From contig JACIZI010000028.1 of NCBI GenBank assembly GCA_014359475.1, forward strand, positions 1 through 48,866: a stretch of DNA of 48,866 bases, given 5' to 3'. Positions 7,477 through 15,997 of this stretch are shown here, piece after piece. The notes under the pieces were generated by a model. It was not told the DNA's origin and did not search any database. It worked only from the letters and a program-made list of their open reading frames with translations. The translations under genes and the position numbers were made by a program. How positions within the stretch are numbered: position 1 is the first letter of the stretch; each line of letters begins with the position of its first letter. This DNA is from Marinobacter sp. (GTDB taxonomy: Bacteria > Pseudomonadota > Gammaproteobacteria > Pseudomonadales > Oleiphilaceae).

Positions 7477-8192
7477 TGCCGGAGCAGAGCCTGGAGCCCA
7501 TGGCCGTCTCCATTGTTGTGCCGGTATGGCAGGAGGCGGAGGTTATCGAAGACAGTCTTCGGGCACTGGAACCTTTGCGCCGGGCCGGGCACGAGGTTCT
7601 GGTGGTGGATGCCGGCAGCCCGGATGGTACCGCCAGGAAAGCAGCGCCCCTGTGTGATCGGGTGATTGAGTCCGGCAAGGGTCGGGCAGCACAGATGAAC
7701 ACCGGTGCCGGCGCCGCCCGGGGCAATCTGCTGTTGTTTCTGCACGCCGATACGCAGCTGCCCGAACGGGCTCTGGCGGAGTTGCGGAATTTTTACACTC
7801 ACAGTGAACGGAGCTGGGGGCGGTTTGATGTGCGGCTGAGTGGCTCCCGCATGATGTTCCGGGTGATTGCCTGGTTTATGAACCGGCGCTCCCGGCTGAC
7901 AGGCATCTGCACTGGTGATCAGGCGCTCTTTGTGCGCCGGGAAGTGTTTGAGGTGCTGGGAGGCTTCAGGGAGATGCCATTGATGGAGGATGTGGAACTT
8001 ACCTCCCGTCTGCGGCTGGTTTCCCGTCCTTTCTGCATTCATGCGCCGGTGGTCACGGACAGCCGGCGCTGGGAGCAGGAGGGCATCTGGCGCACCATTT
8101 TGCTGATGTGGTGGCTGCGCTGGCGATACTGGCGCGGGGAATCGCCGCAGTCGCTGGTCAATTCCTACCGAACGGATGTGCGCAATGGCTGA
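7476..8192 (+). CDS. Family 2 glycosyltransferase, TIGR04283-type (arsenosugar / rSAM-selenodomain-associated transferase 2)
   Basis: A 238-residue GT-A fold enzyme. It has the opening SIVVPVWQEAEVIEDSL, the nucleotide-sugar strand VLVVDAGSPDGT, the DXD-like LLFLHADTQLP and later GDQALFVRREVFEVLGGF with MEDVELTSRL. These are the family marks of the small transferases grouped as TIGR04283. Start ATG at 7476 overlaps the upstream stop; an internal ATG at 7500 is also possible. It is paired with a TIGR04282-type gene directly downstream, as is common for this family. The radical-SAM partner often seen with the pair is not in the window. The acceptor is unknown. Confidence 0.85.
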   Translation: MPEQSLEPMAVSIVVPVWQEAEVIEDSLRALEPLRRAGHEVLVVDAGSPDGTARKAAPLCDRVIESGKGRAAQMNTGAGAARGNLLLFLHADTQLPERALAELRNFYTHSERSWGRFDVRLSGSRMMFRVIAWFMNRRSRLTGICTGDQALFVRREVFEVLGGFREMPLMEDVELTSRLRLVSRPFCIHAPVVTDSRRWEQEGIWRTILLMWWLRWRYWRGESPQSLVNSYRTDVRNG

Positions 8193-8820
8193 CTCTTGTG
8201 AGTATGCGACCCGGGTAATGCAATTTGCCAAGTGGCCGGAGCCGGGTCGGGTGAAAACCCGCCTGATGCCCGCCCTGGGGGCTGCAGGTGCACTTGGTGC
8301 CCATGTTGAGCTGACTCTGGCGGTGCTGGACAATCTTTGTGCCACGGGTTATCCGGTGGAGTTCTGGTGGGATCGGGAGCCGGCAGGCTCCGGCGAGGAT
8401 GCCTTGCCGATTGTGCAGAATCTTCAGGCCGCGGCCATTCCCGGCAGAATCCAGCAGGGGGGGAATCTGGGTCAACGTATGGCCCACGCGCTGGCTGGCG
8501 CGGTGCAGGATGCGGGGGCCGGTGTGATTGTCGGCAGCGATTGCCCTTCGGTGGATGCGGACTATGTGCGCCGGGCGATTGCATTGCTTCGGGAACAGGA
8601 TGTGGTGTTGGGTCCCTCGGACGACGGTGGCTATGTACTGATCGGTGCCGGCCGGGTTGTGCCTGGCATGCTGGATGACATCGCGTGGGGCACTGAAGCG
8701 GCACTGGAACAGACGTGCCAGCGGCTGCAAGAAAAGGGGCTCCGCTATGCCTTGCTGGAGCCCCGCTGGGATGTGGACGAGCCGGAGGACTGGCAGCGCT
8801 GGTGCGCTTACCGGGATTAG
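8185..8820 (+). CDS. TIGR04282-type glycosyltransferase (DUF2064; rSAM/selenodomain-associated transferase 1)
   Basis: About 211 residues with the family opening RVMQFAKWPEPGRVKTRL, the metal/nucleotide region VIVGSDCPSVDADYVRRAI, LGPSDDGGYVLIGAG and the end RWDVDEPEDWQRW. This is the nucleotidyl/glycosyl-transferase-like group DUF2064. The ATG at 8185 overlaps the previous stop (ATGGCTGA); an ATG at 8176 in the same frame is a second choice. It shares an operon with the TIGR04283-type gene, so the two likely act in one pathway. Its TAG stop lies inside a four-base overlap with the stop of the M16 protease gene on the other strand. Confidence 0.85.
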   Translation: MADSCEYATRVMQFAKWPEPGRVKTRLMPALGAAGALGAHVELTLAVLDNLCATGYPVEFWWDREPAGSGEDALPIVQNLQAAAIPGRIQQGGNLGQRMAHALAGAVQDAGAGVIVGSDCPSVDADYVRRAIALLREQDVVLGPSDDGGYVLIGAGRVVPGMLDDIAWGTEAALEQTCQRLQEKGLRYALLEPRWDVDEPEDWQRWCAYRD

Positions 8821-11630
8821 TCCACTGGCGGTGCTTGGCGGATCTGTTGGATGGCCGGGCGGTCGGATGTGTCTTCATCGCCACTGACCACCTTCAGGGC
8901 GCGGGTCCGTTGCAGCACGGCACTGTTGAACGTCTTCATCAGTTCCTGGGCGGTAATGCTCTGTACCGCCCTGACCATCTGTTGCCGGGAATCGAAGGCC
9001 TCATTGCCCCGGTCAATCTCGCTCCAGTAACGCTGGGAGATATCCCCCAGTTGCCGGTCCTGCTCCAGGATCTGGCTGATCACCGCCTGTTTTTCCCGCT
9101 GCAGGTCCGACTCACTCATGCCCTTGAGGGTATCGGTAAAGCCGGCGGAGAAGGCTTGTACTGCCTGGTCAATCTGCTCCGCGCTGGCCACCGGGCTCTG
9201 CACCACAAAGCCCAGGGCCGGGGTTTCCAGCATCTCGAAAGGCGTGGCGTAAACAATGTAGCCCAGTTGCCGGTTGGTGCGGATCTCTTCATAGAAGTGG
9301 CTGCTGATCACCTGTCCCAGCAGGCGGTAACGGGCCCGCTGTTGGTAACTGGTGTCCGGGCCCTGCATGTAAAGGGTGTAGCCGGTGTCCGGGTGATCGA
9401 TGGCAAGGCTGACCGGCGTTTCCCCTTGCGGCAGCTGGCGAACGCCACTGCGGGGTACCTTCACGACTTCGGACTCTTTCAGCAGCAGGCTGCGCACCTG
9501 GCTGGCGATGTTCAGGGCGGAGGCCTCGGTCACGTTGCCATGGACCAGCAGCACCGGATCCACCCGGGAGAGGAAGGCCCGGGCGAAGGATTGCAGTTCC
9601 TCGAAGGTAACGCTGCGAGCGGCCGCCAGTTTGTCCTCGGTCTCGAAGGTACCTTCAATCAAAAGGCTCTGGATGAACTCGGCGGTTTGCTGCACCGGGC
9701 GCTCGCGTGCCTGGTTTTCCAGGTTGTCGATCAGTTGCTGTCGGGCGATCCGGAACCGCTGTTCGGTCAGTTGCGGTTGTTGGATCTGCACCAGAGTGCG
9801 CCGTAACAGGGTTGCCAGCTTGTCGCTGTAACCGCCGGTGCGCAGGGTGATACCGCGCAGGTGGGAGTACACGCTGTAATCCAGGCCGGCGAGCTGGGCC
9901 GGGTAAGCCCAGGCGTTGATGTTGGTGCGGATGGCATCCAGCAGCAGGTCGGTGAGCACCTTGCTGCGGGCAGAGGCACGTACCGCAGGGGTTCGCAGGC
10001 TGAGGAAGATGTTCGCTTTGGGGGTGTTGAAGCGGGTATCCCGGGCAAACCAGAGTTCAACGCCGCCATGATTCCCAAGCCTGACCGGCTGCTCCATGGT
10101 GCTGCCGTCCACCAGGGCCAGCTCTTCCGGAATGAAGGGGTTGGGGCCGGGTAGCGCCAGCTGGTCCGCCAGTGGGTGGCGGGTACCGGCCGTGACGCGC
10201 CGGGGTAAATCAGAGCGGGCCCATTCTGCCTGGTACCAGAGAGTCTGCCGCGGGTCCTGCAGTTCTGCGGCAGATGCGTAGCTGAACACCATGACGTTGT
10301 CGGGCGTCAGCCGGTCCAGAATGGCCCGGTACTGGTCCGGTGCGTACTCCTGCATCAGCCACGGCGCACTCAGCACTTCTTTGGCGGGGATATATTGCAG
10401 CAGGCCGGAGAGGCGCATCACCTCATGCCGGGGCTGGCCCTGTTCCCGGAAACGGAAGTCGATCTGCGCCAGGCGCTGCATTTCCTCGAAACGCTCCCGG
10501 CTGATGCCCTTGTCTCTTACCTGATCGATATAATTGAAGGTCAACTGCACAATCTCGTCCTGGCGCTCGAATCCTTCCGGCGTGAGGGCCATGTTGATTT
10601 CGAACAGCGCATTGCTGCCGGTGTCCATCCCAGTGCCGGCGGACAGGCTCTCCACGAGGCCCTGGTCTTTCAGGGTCTGGAACAGGCTGCCGGGACCTTC
10701 GTGACCCAGCAGGTTGCCCACGTAATTGGCAGGTTTGGCACGGTAGTGGGCTTCCTGGGACGGAATCGGGAAGCTGAGGGTCAGGGTGCGCAGGTCCTTG
10801 AGGGCCTTGCCGGTGACTTTCGAGGGCAGGCTGTCAGGTGCGTACAGGGGCACATCAAACCGCTTCGGCATCAGGTCCCGGTCTTCAATACGGCTGAAAC
10901 GGTCCCGCACCATCGCCTCCAGCCTGTCCAGGGATTGCGGCCCGTAGACCGCCAGGGTCATCAGGTCGGATGAATAATGTTCTTTCCAGAAGCGGATCAG
11001 ATCCGGGCGCAGGGGACGCTCTTCGGTGTTTTCCAGGGTGCTGAGGTTACCCACGGCAAACTGGTGAAAGGGATGCGCGGGGTTGGCAGCGGCCTTCTTG
11101 ATGGAGTAGAAGCGCCGGCCGTCTTCTTTCTGTTTGGCGCTGAACTCCGAATGTACGGCGTTGCGCTCGCGGTCTACCAGCTCCGCAGTAAACAGCGGGG
11201 CGGAGAACTGCTGGGCGAAGCGGTCCAGCGCACCGTCCAGGTGTTCCGCCTGGATGTCGAAGAAGTAATTGGTTTCCCGGAAGGAGGTAAACGCGTTGTG
11301 ACTGCCACCGTGGCTGCTGATGAACTGCTGGTACTCCCCCGGCTCCGGGTATTTTTCGGTACCCAGGAACAGCATGTGCTCGAGGAAGTGGGCCAGGCCC
11401 TCGCGGTCCGCCGGGTCATTGCCGCTGCCCACTGCGACATTCATGGAGGCGGCGGCCTTGTCGGAATCCGGCGCATGTACCAGCAGTACCTCCAGCCCGT
11501 TCTGCAGGGTCAGGTGGCGGTACTGATTGTTGTCGTTGGGGCTTTTCCGGAAGTCCTGGGCGGCCAGGCTGGTGGCCAGCAGCAGGAGCATAAACAGGGC
11601 AGTGATTGGTGCGGGCAGTCGTCCGGGCAT
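8817..11630 (-). CDS. Insulinase-family (M16) zinc metalloprotease, pitrilysin-like
   Basis: A 937-residue exported protease. The signal peptide (hydrophobic residues about 10-24, LLLLATSLAAQ) directs it to the periplasm. The inverted zinc motif HFLEH is at 81-85, and the distal Glu lies in VHSEFSAK near residue 160. Three further M16 repeats follow, with the late SLLIEGTFETEDKL and TNRQLGYIVYATPFEM typical of the pitrilysin/insulysin group. It degrades peptides and small proteins. The length matches E. coli protease III (about 960). It is convergent with the TIGR04282 gene, their stops overlapping at 8817-8820. Confidence 0.93.
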   Translation of the reverse strand: MPGRLPAPITALFMLLLLATSLAAQDFRKSPNDNNQYRHLTLQNGLEVLLVHAPDSDKAAASMNVAVGSGNDPADREGLAHFLEHMLFLGTEKYPEPGEYQQFISSHGGSHNAFTSFRETNYFFDIQAEHLDGALDRFAQQFSAPLFTAELVDRERNAVHSEFSAKQKEDGRRFYSIKKAAANPAHPFHQFAVGNLSTLENTEERPLRPDLIRFWKEHYSSDLMTLAVYGPQSLDRLEAMVRDRFSRIEDRDLMPKRFDVPLYAPDSLPSKVTGKALKDLRTLTLSFPIPSQEAHYRAKPANYVGNLLGHEGPGSLFQTLKDQGLVESLSAGTGMDTGSNALFEINMALTPEGFERQDEIVQLTFNYIDQVRDKGISRERFEEMQRLAQIDFRFREQGQPRHEVMRLSGLLQYIPAKEVLSAPWLMQEYAPDQYRAILDRLTPDNVMVFSYASAAELQDPRQTLWYQAEWARSDLPRRVTAGTRHPLADQLALPGPNPFIPEELALVDGSTMEQPVRLGNHGGVELWFARDTRFNTPKANIFLSLRTPAVRASARSKVLTDLLLDAIRTNINAWAYPAQLAGLDYSVYSHLRGITLRTGGYSDKLATLLRRTLVQIQQPQLTEQRFRIARQQLIDNLENQARERPVQQTAEFIQSLLIEGTFETEDKLAAARSVTFEELQSFARAFLSRVDPVLLVHGNVTEASALNIASQVRSLLLKESEVVKVPRSGVRQLPQGETPVSLAIDHPDTGYTLYMQGPDTSYQQRARYRLLGQVISSHFYEEIRTNRQLGYIVYATPFEMLETPALGFVVQSPVASAEQIDQAVQAFSAGFTDTLKGMSESDLQREKQAVISQILEQDRQLGDISQRYWSEIDRGNEAFDSRQQMVRAVQSITAQELMKTFNSAVLQRTRALKVVSGDEDTSDRPAIQQIRQAPPVD

Positions 11631-11706
11631 GTAATCTCTCGCGTGTTCCTGGTTGCTCAGTCCGCCTCAGGCCAGCGCTCTGGCTGGCTCAAGGCGCTTG
11701 TCCTGT

Positions 11707-12009
11707 TCAGTGAATCTGGGGGTCTGCTGCCTTTACGCCGGGGGTCTGCTCCAGGCTCTTGCGGGCCAGGGAGGCGGCTGCTTCACCGTCCAGACCGCCA
11801 GAGGCAATCCGTTCCAGCACACTCTGCATCACCGCCACCGCCTGGTGGTAGTCGGCAAACTCGGCGCGGAAGGCATCGTCGATGGCCTGGTAAACCGCCT
11901 GGATTTTTTCCTCCCGGGAGCCGTTCTCGCTGGCGGTGTCGTTGATGGCCTTGAGGCAGGCCCGGGCAATGGCAATGTATCGGTCGGTGTTGGCGTTGTC
12001 GTTTTGCAT
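11707..12009 (-). CDS. Conserved small hypothetical protein
   Basis: A 100-residue acidic, mostly helical protein starting MQNDNANTDRYIAIARACLK, with AVYQAIDDAFRAEFADYHQAVAVMQSVLERI in the middle. It has no signal peptide or membrane segment. I do not recognise the family. It lies 46 bp downstream of rnt on the same strand and may be the last gene of a pyrC-rnt transcript. The ATG at 12009 is chosen because the upstream open frame overlaps rnt. Confidence 0.7.
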   Translation of the reverse strand: MQNDNANTDRYIAIARACLKAINDTASENGSREEKIQAVYQAIDDAFRAEFADYHQAVAVMQSVLERIASGGLDGEAAASLARKSLEQTPGVKAADPQIH

Positions 12010-12055
12010 GCTGGTACTGACAGGCTCCCGTTGATTTGGTTCAGAGGTGGAGATG

Positions 12056-12766
12056 TTACCGGATGTTCCCGGATTCTTCCGTGGTATTCTCTTGGTTCTC
12101 TGTGTCATCCTCGTCCCCTTCTGCCGGCACGGGTGGCGGAAAGCCTCCCAGATCCTTCCAGCGATTGACAATGCCACAGAACAGGTCGGCGGTTTTCTCC
12201 GCGTCGTAGGCGGCGGAATGGGCTTCCTTGTTGTTGAACGGAATGCCCGCCAGTTTGCAGGCCTGGGCCAGCACCGTGTGCCCGTAAGCCAGTCCCGCCA
12301 GAGTGGCGGTGTCGAATGTGGAGAAGGGGTGGAACGGGTTGCGGCGGATATCCTGTCGCAGCGCCGCCGCAAACAGGAAGTTGTGATCGAAGGTGGCATT
12401 ATGGCCCACCAGCACCGCCCGTTTGCAGTCATGGGCTTTGACCGCCTTGCGGATGGGGCGGAATATCTCGCTCAGTCCCTCGCGCTCCGGCACCGCTTCC
12501 CGTTCGGAGCTCCACGGGTCGATACCCGTGAAATCCAGCGCGGACTGCTCCAGGTTGGCACCCTCGAACGGGTCGATATGCTGCACGTGGGTTTCTTCCC
12601 GGCGCAGGTAGCCGTCCTCGTCCATGGTAAGGATCACAGCGGCGACTTCCAGCAGAGCATCGGTTTCAGCGTTGAACCCGCCGGTTTCCACGTCCACCAC
12701 CACGGGCAGAAAGCCCCGGAAGCGTCGGGACATGGGGTGGCGCGGTTGTTGCGTTTGTTCAGTCAC
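12056..12766 (-). CDS. rnt: Ribonuclease T
   Basis: A 3'-5' exoribonuclease that trims the 3' ends of tRNA and other stable RNAs. The 236-residue product is a DEDDh exonuclease: Asp25 and Glu27 in [11 protein letters not shown], a third acidic residue in [14 protein letters not shown], and the His/Asp pair in [15 protein letters not shown]. The C terminus is a highly acidic tail. It is 18 bp downstream of pyrC, the same order as in Pseudomonas, where motY also neighbours the pair. Confidence 0.95.
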   Translation of the reverse strand: MTEQTQQPRHPMSRRFRGFLPVVVDVETGGFNAETDALLEVAAVILTMDEDGYLRREETHVQHIDPFEGANLEQSALDFTGIDPWSSEREAVPEREGLSEIFRPIRKAVKAHDCKRAVLVGHNATFDHNFLFAAALRQDIRRNPFHPFSTFDTATLAGLAYGHTVLAQACKLAGIPFNNKEAHSAAYDAEKTADLFCGIVNRWKDLGGFPPPVPAEGDEDDTENQENTTEESGNIR

Positions 12767-12783
12767 TCAGACTCCTTGGGGTG

Positions 12784-13815
12784 TCAGGCCAGCTGCCAGT
12801 TGATGGTTTCACCGGCTTTGAGCGGCACGATCTCTTCGCTGCCCAGGGGCAGGCGTTCGGGCATGGTCCATGGCGAGCGTGCCAGGGTAACCGTATCGGT
12901 ATTGCGGGGCAGGCCGTAGAAGTCCGCGCCGTTGAAGCTGGCAAAGGCTTCCAGTTTGTCCAGAATGCCCAGCTGTTCAAAGATGTCTGCGTACAGGGGC
13001 AGGGCACCGTAGGCGGAATAACAGCCGGCACAGCCGCAATCAGACTCCTTGCGCCCGATGGTGTGGGGAGCCGAGTCGGTGCCCAGGAAGAAACGCGGGT
13101 CGCCGCTGGCCACCGCTTCCTGCAGGGCTTTCTGGTGCCGGTCCCGCTTGAGGATCGGCAGGCAATACAGGTGCGGCCGGATACCGCCCACCAGCAGGTG
13201 ATTGCGGTTGAACATCAGATGCTGCGGGGTCAGGGTCGCCCCCAGTTTGCCGCCCTCGTGCTGTTGCACGAAGCGGGCGGAATCTTCGGTGGTGATGTGC
13301 TCCAGCACCACTTTCAGCTCCGGGAAGTCCGCCAGCGTCGGGGCCAGAACCCGTTCCAGGAAGACTTTTTCCCGGTCGAAAATATCAATTGCCGGATCGG
13401 TGACCTCGCCGTGAACCAGCAGCAGCATACCGCAGTCCTTCATGGCGTCCAGCACCGGATAGATGCGGCGGATATCGGTGACTCCGGAGGCCGAGTTCGT
13501 GGTGGCACCCGCTGGGTAGAGCTTGGCGGCGATCACACCGTCGGCTTTCGCCTCGCGGATGTCGTCCGGGGTGGTGGCCTCGGTCAGGTACAGGGTCATC
13601 AGCGGCTGGAACCCGGTGTCTCCGGCGGCAGCCAGAATCCGTTCGCGGTAGGCCATGGCCTGCTCCGCAGTCGTGATCGGGGGAACCAGGTTGGGCATGA
13701 TGATGGCGCGGCCAAAGCAGCGGGCGGTGGCCGGCACAACGGCATCCAGCACTTCGCCATCCCGCACGTGCAGGTGCCAGTCGTCGGGCCGGGTAAGGGT
13801 AATCTGGTCAGTCAT
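12784..13815 (-). CDS. pyrC: Dihydroorotase
   Basis: Catalyses ring closure of carbamoyl aspartate to dihydroorotate in pyrimidine synthesis. The 343-residue length is that of the E. coli-type class. The metal ligands His14 and His16 are in [10 protein letters not shown], the bridging carboxylated lysine is in [14 protein letters not shown] (about residue 100), and the later metal/active residues are in [16 protein letters not shown] and GTDSAPH. It is divergent from motY, with about 125 bp for both promoters, and is followed by rnt. Confidence 0.97.
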   Translation of the reverse strand: MTDQITLTRPDDWHLHVRDGEVLDAVVPATARCFGRAIIMPNLVPPITTAEQAMAYRERILAAAGDTGFQPLMTLYLTEATTPDDIREAKADGVIAAKLYPAGATTNSASGVTDIRRIYPVLDAMKDCGMLLLVHGEVTDPAIDIFDREKVFLERVLAPTLADFPELKVVLEHITTEDSARFVQQHEGGKLGATLTPQHLMFNRNHLLVGGIRPHLYCLPILKRDRHQKALQEAVASGDPRFFLGTDSAPHTIGRKESDCGCAGCYSAYGALPLYADIFEQLGILDKLEAFASFNGADFYGLPRNTDTVTLARSPWTMPERLPLGSEEIVPLKAGETINWQLA

Positions 13816-13941
13816 GGAGACAGAGTCCTGTCGGCGGCTGCAAAAAATGTCGCGGAATTATACCAGAAGCGCCCTAAAGAATGTGGGGCGGCAGCCGTTA
13901 AACGGTTTGATACACCATAACCACTCTTTACAGGCTGGACC

Positions 13942-14865
13942 ATGGGCGCAAACAAGGCCGCAAAGATCACTGCAACCCTGCCGGGCATCGCGCTGGCAGT
14001 CTCTTTGTCGTGTCAGTCTGTCGCGGGCACTTATGGTGCGGGCATTGAGAACAGTCAGTGGTACCTGTCGGACTCGGTGTTCGAGTGTTCGCTGGTGCAT
14101 GATATTCCCGGCTATGGCCGGGCGGTTTTCTACCACCGGGCTGGTGAGTCCCTGTCGTTCTACCTGGAATCCCGGGTGCCGCTGATGCGCCCCGGCAAGG
14201 CGCTTGTGGCGGTGGAAGCACCTGCCTGGCGCCCGGGTGTCGAGACGCGCAAGTTGGGCTATGTGCCGGTGGCGGAAGGTCGCCGACAGGTGAAGCTGGA
14301 GGCCCGTCACGCCATGCAGCTGATGCAGGGGTTGCTGGAAGGTATGGCCCCCACGGTCACACGCCGGGCCTGGTACAACGACGAAGCCATCCGGGTGCGG
14401 GTATCCAATATCAATTTCGCCCGCCAGATGGATGGCTACCAGGTGTGTGCGGCCAACCTGCTGCCGGTTAACTACGACCAGATCCGCCGCTCAAGAGTGG
14501 CTTTTGCCAGTGGCAGCACCTCGCTGTCGGACACGGACCGGCAACTGCTGGACAACATTGCTGAATTTGTGATGGCGGACAGCACGGTGGAGCGGATATT
14601 TGTGGACGGCCACTCGGACCGGATCGGCAGCCGCATCACCAACCGGGCGCTGTCTGAGGAGCGCGCCAAGGTGGTGGCAGACTATCTTCGCAGCAAAGGC
14701 ATCTCGTCGGATATGATTACCGTCCGCGCCCACGGCGACCAGTACCCGGTGTCGAGCCGGCCCGCTGATAATCGCAGAACCACGATCCGCCTGCAGAGGC
14801 AGGGTGAAGCAACCGATCTGCAACAAGCCAGTGGCGGTTATGCTGCCGACATACCCAACGGGTAA
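13942..14865 (+). CDS. motY: Sodium-type flagellar motor protein MotY (OmpA-like C-terminal domain)
   Basis: A 307-residue periplasmic T-ring component that helps place stators around the polar flagellar motor. It starts with a signal peptide (hydrophobic to about residue 28, SVAGTYGAG). The MotY N-terminal domain follows, with QWYLSDSVFECSLVHDIPGYG. An OmpA/MotB peptidoglycan-binding domain comes next, with VAFASGSTSLSDTDRQLL, FVDGHSDRIGSR and NRALSEERAKVVADYL. The pyrC-rnt-motY neighbourhood is the same as in Pseudomonas, which supports the name. No other flagellar gene is in the window. The 'sodium' label follows the family name; the ion used is not shown. Confidence 0.92.
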   Translation: MGANKAAKITATLPGIALAVSLSCQSVAGTYGAGIENSQWYLSDSVFECSLVHDIPGYGRAVFYHRAGESLSFYLESRVPLMRPGKALVAVEAPAWRPGVETRKLGYVPVAEGRRQVKLEARHAMQLMQGLLEGMAPTVTRRAWYNDEAIRVRVSNINFARQMDGYQVCAANLLPVNYDQIRRSRVAFASGSTSLSDTDRQLLDNIAEFVMADSTVERIFVDGHSDRIGSRITNRALSEERAKVVADYLRSKGISSDMITVRAHGDQYPVSSRPADNRRTTIRLQRQGEATDLQQASGGYAADIPNG

Positions 14866-14879
14866 TCAGGCACCGGACG

Positions 14880-15806
14880 TCAGCTAACCTGCGTGAGTAC
14901 GTCCAGATGGCTGTTGACACTTTCTGCCAGTGCCGCCAGGTGGTACCCGCCTTCCAGGGTCGAGATCAGCCGGTCGTTGGCGTGTTCTGCCGCCACCCCC
15001 ACCAGCATTTCAGTCAGCCAGCGGTAGTCTTCCGTTTCAAGGTTCAGTTCTGCCAACGGGTCGAGCCGGTGTCCGTCAAAACCCGCTGACACCAGTACCA
15101 GCTGGGGCCGGAACGCATTCAGTTTTGTCAGCCAGCCTTCTTCCACGGCCTTGCGGTACGCTTCCGGGGAGCTGCCCGCCGGGATCGGAATGTTGACGAT
15201 GTTTTCCGGCTGCCGGTGCACGTGGGAATGGGGATAGAAGGGGTGCTGGAAGCTTGAGCACATCAGGATGCGTTCGTCGCCGCCCACAATATCAGCCGTG
15301 CCGTTACCCTGGTGCACGTCGAAATCCACAATTGCTACCCGGTCCAGCCCGTGGAAGGAGAGGGCGCGCATCGCCGCCAGGGCAATGTTGTTGTAGAAAC
15401 AGAACCCCATGGACCTGGTGCGCTCTGCATGGTGGCCCGGCGGTCGGGCGCAGATAAAGGCATTGGTGAGCTGGCCGGGCAACACCATGTCCACTGCTTC
15501 GATGCAGGCTCCGGCCGCGAGTCGGGCAGCCCGCAAGGTGTCCGGCATCATTGCGGTATCCGGGTCTGTGAATACCCGGCCACGGGTGGGCTGCATCATT
15601 TCCAGCTGGTGCAGGTAACCTTCCGGGTGTACCAGCAAGAGTTGGTCGCGGGTGGCCTCATCGGGTCGGATCCAGTCCAGTTTCTCTCCCACTCCGGTGT
15701 CTGCCAGGTAGCTGATGATCGCACCGAGCCGCTCGGGAGACTCCGGGTGTTCCGGGCCCATGTTGTGTTTCATGAAATCGTCGTGGGAGAAGAATCCGGT
15801 GGTCAT
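14880..15806 (-). CDS. Histone deacetylase-family protein (lysine deacetylase, AcuC-like)
   Basis: A 308-residue class II-like HDAC-fold zinc amidohydrolase. Active-site marks are RPPGHHAERTRSMGFCFYNN (tandem His) and VDFDVHQGNGT (zinc ligands), with LVSAGFDGHRLDPLAEL carrying the third ligand. Such bacterial enzymes remove acetyl groups from protein lysines or from polyamine-type substrates. It faces away from a Pat-type protein acetyltransferase gene that starts 190 bp off. An opposed pair (writer and eraser of lysine acetylation) is a fair inference but not shown. The ATG at 15806 is the family start. Confidence 0.9.
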   Translation of the reverse strand: MTTGFFSHDDFMKHNMGPEHPESPERLGAIISYLADTGVGEKLDWIRPDEATRDQLLLVHPEGYLHQLEMMQPTRGRVFTDPDTAMMPDTLRAARLAAGACIEAVDMVLPGQLTNAFICARPPGHHAERTRSMGFCFYNNIALAAMRALSFHGLDRVAIVDFDVHQGNGTADIVGGDERILMCSSFQHPFYPHSHVHRQPENIVNIPIPAGSSPEAYRKAVEEGWLTKLNAFRPQLVLVSAGFDGHRLDPLAELNLETEDYRWLTEMLVGVAAEHANDRLISTLEGGYHLAALAESVNSHLDVLTQVS

Positions 15807-15997
15807 ACTGAACCGTCAGTCCTGATAGAAATATTGGCATTGTTCAAGGCTATGGTATCAGGGAATCGGGAAACTGGCTTGCTCACTTTGGTCGTATCTG
15901 CCGGTTAATCGATGTTGTGGTTTTACATGCGCCAATCCGGGCCTAAGATAGAGGGAGGCACTGGCAACCATCCTCCGTTCAGGCAAGGAGTCTTCGT

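Noticed and set aside
10977-11945. A 322-codon plus-strand frame over the M16 protease start
   Set aside because: Antisense to the signal peptide and zinc-motif region of the M16 gene; no domain.
13862-13941. A sigma-28 flagellar promoter before motY
   Set aside because: TAAA is present but no GCCGATAA-like -10 falls at the right distance.
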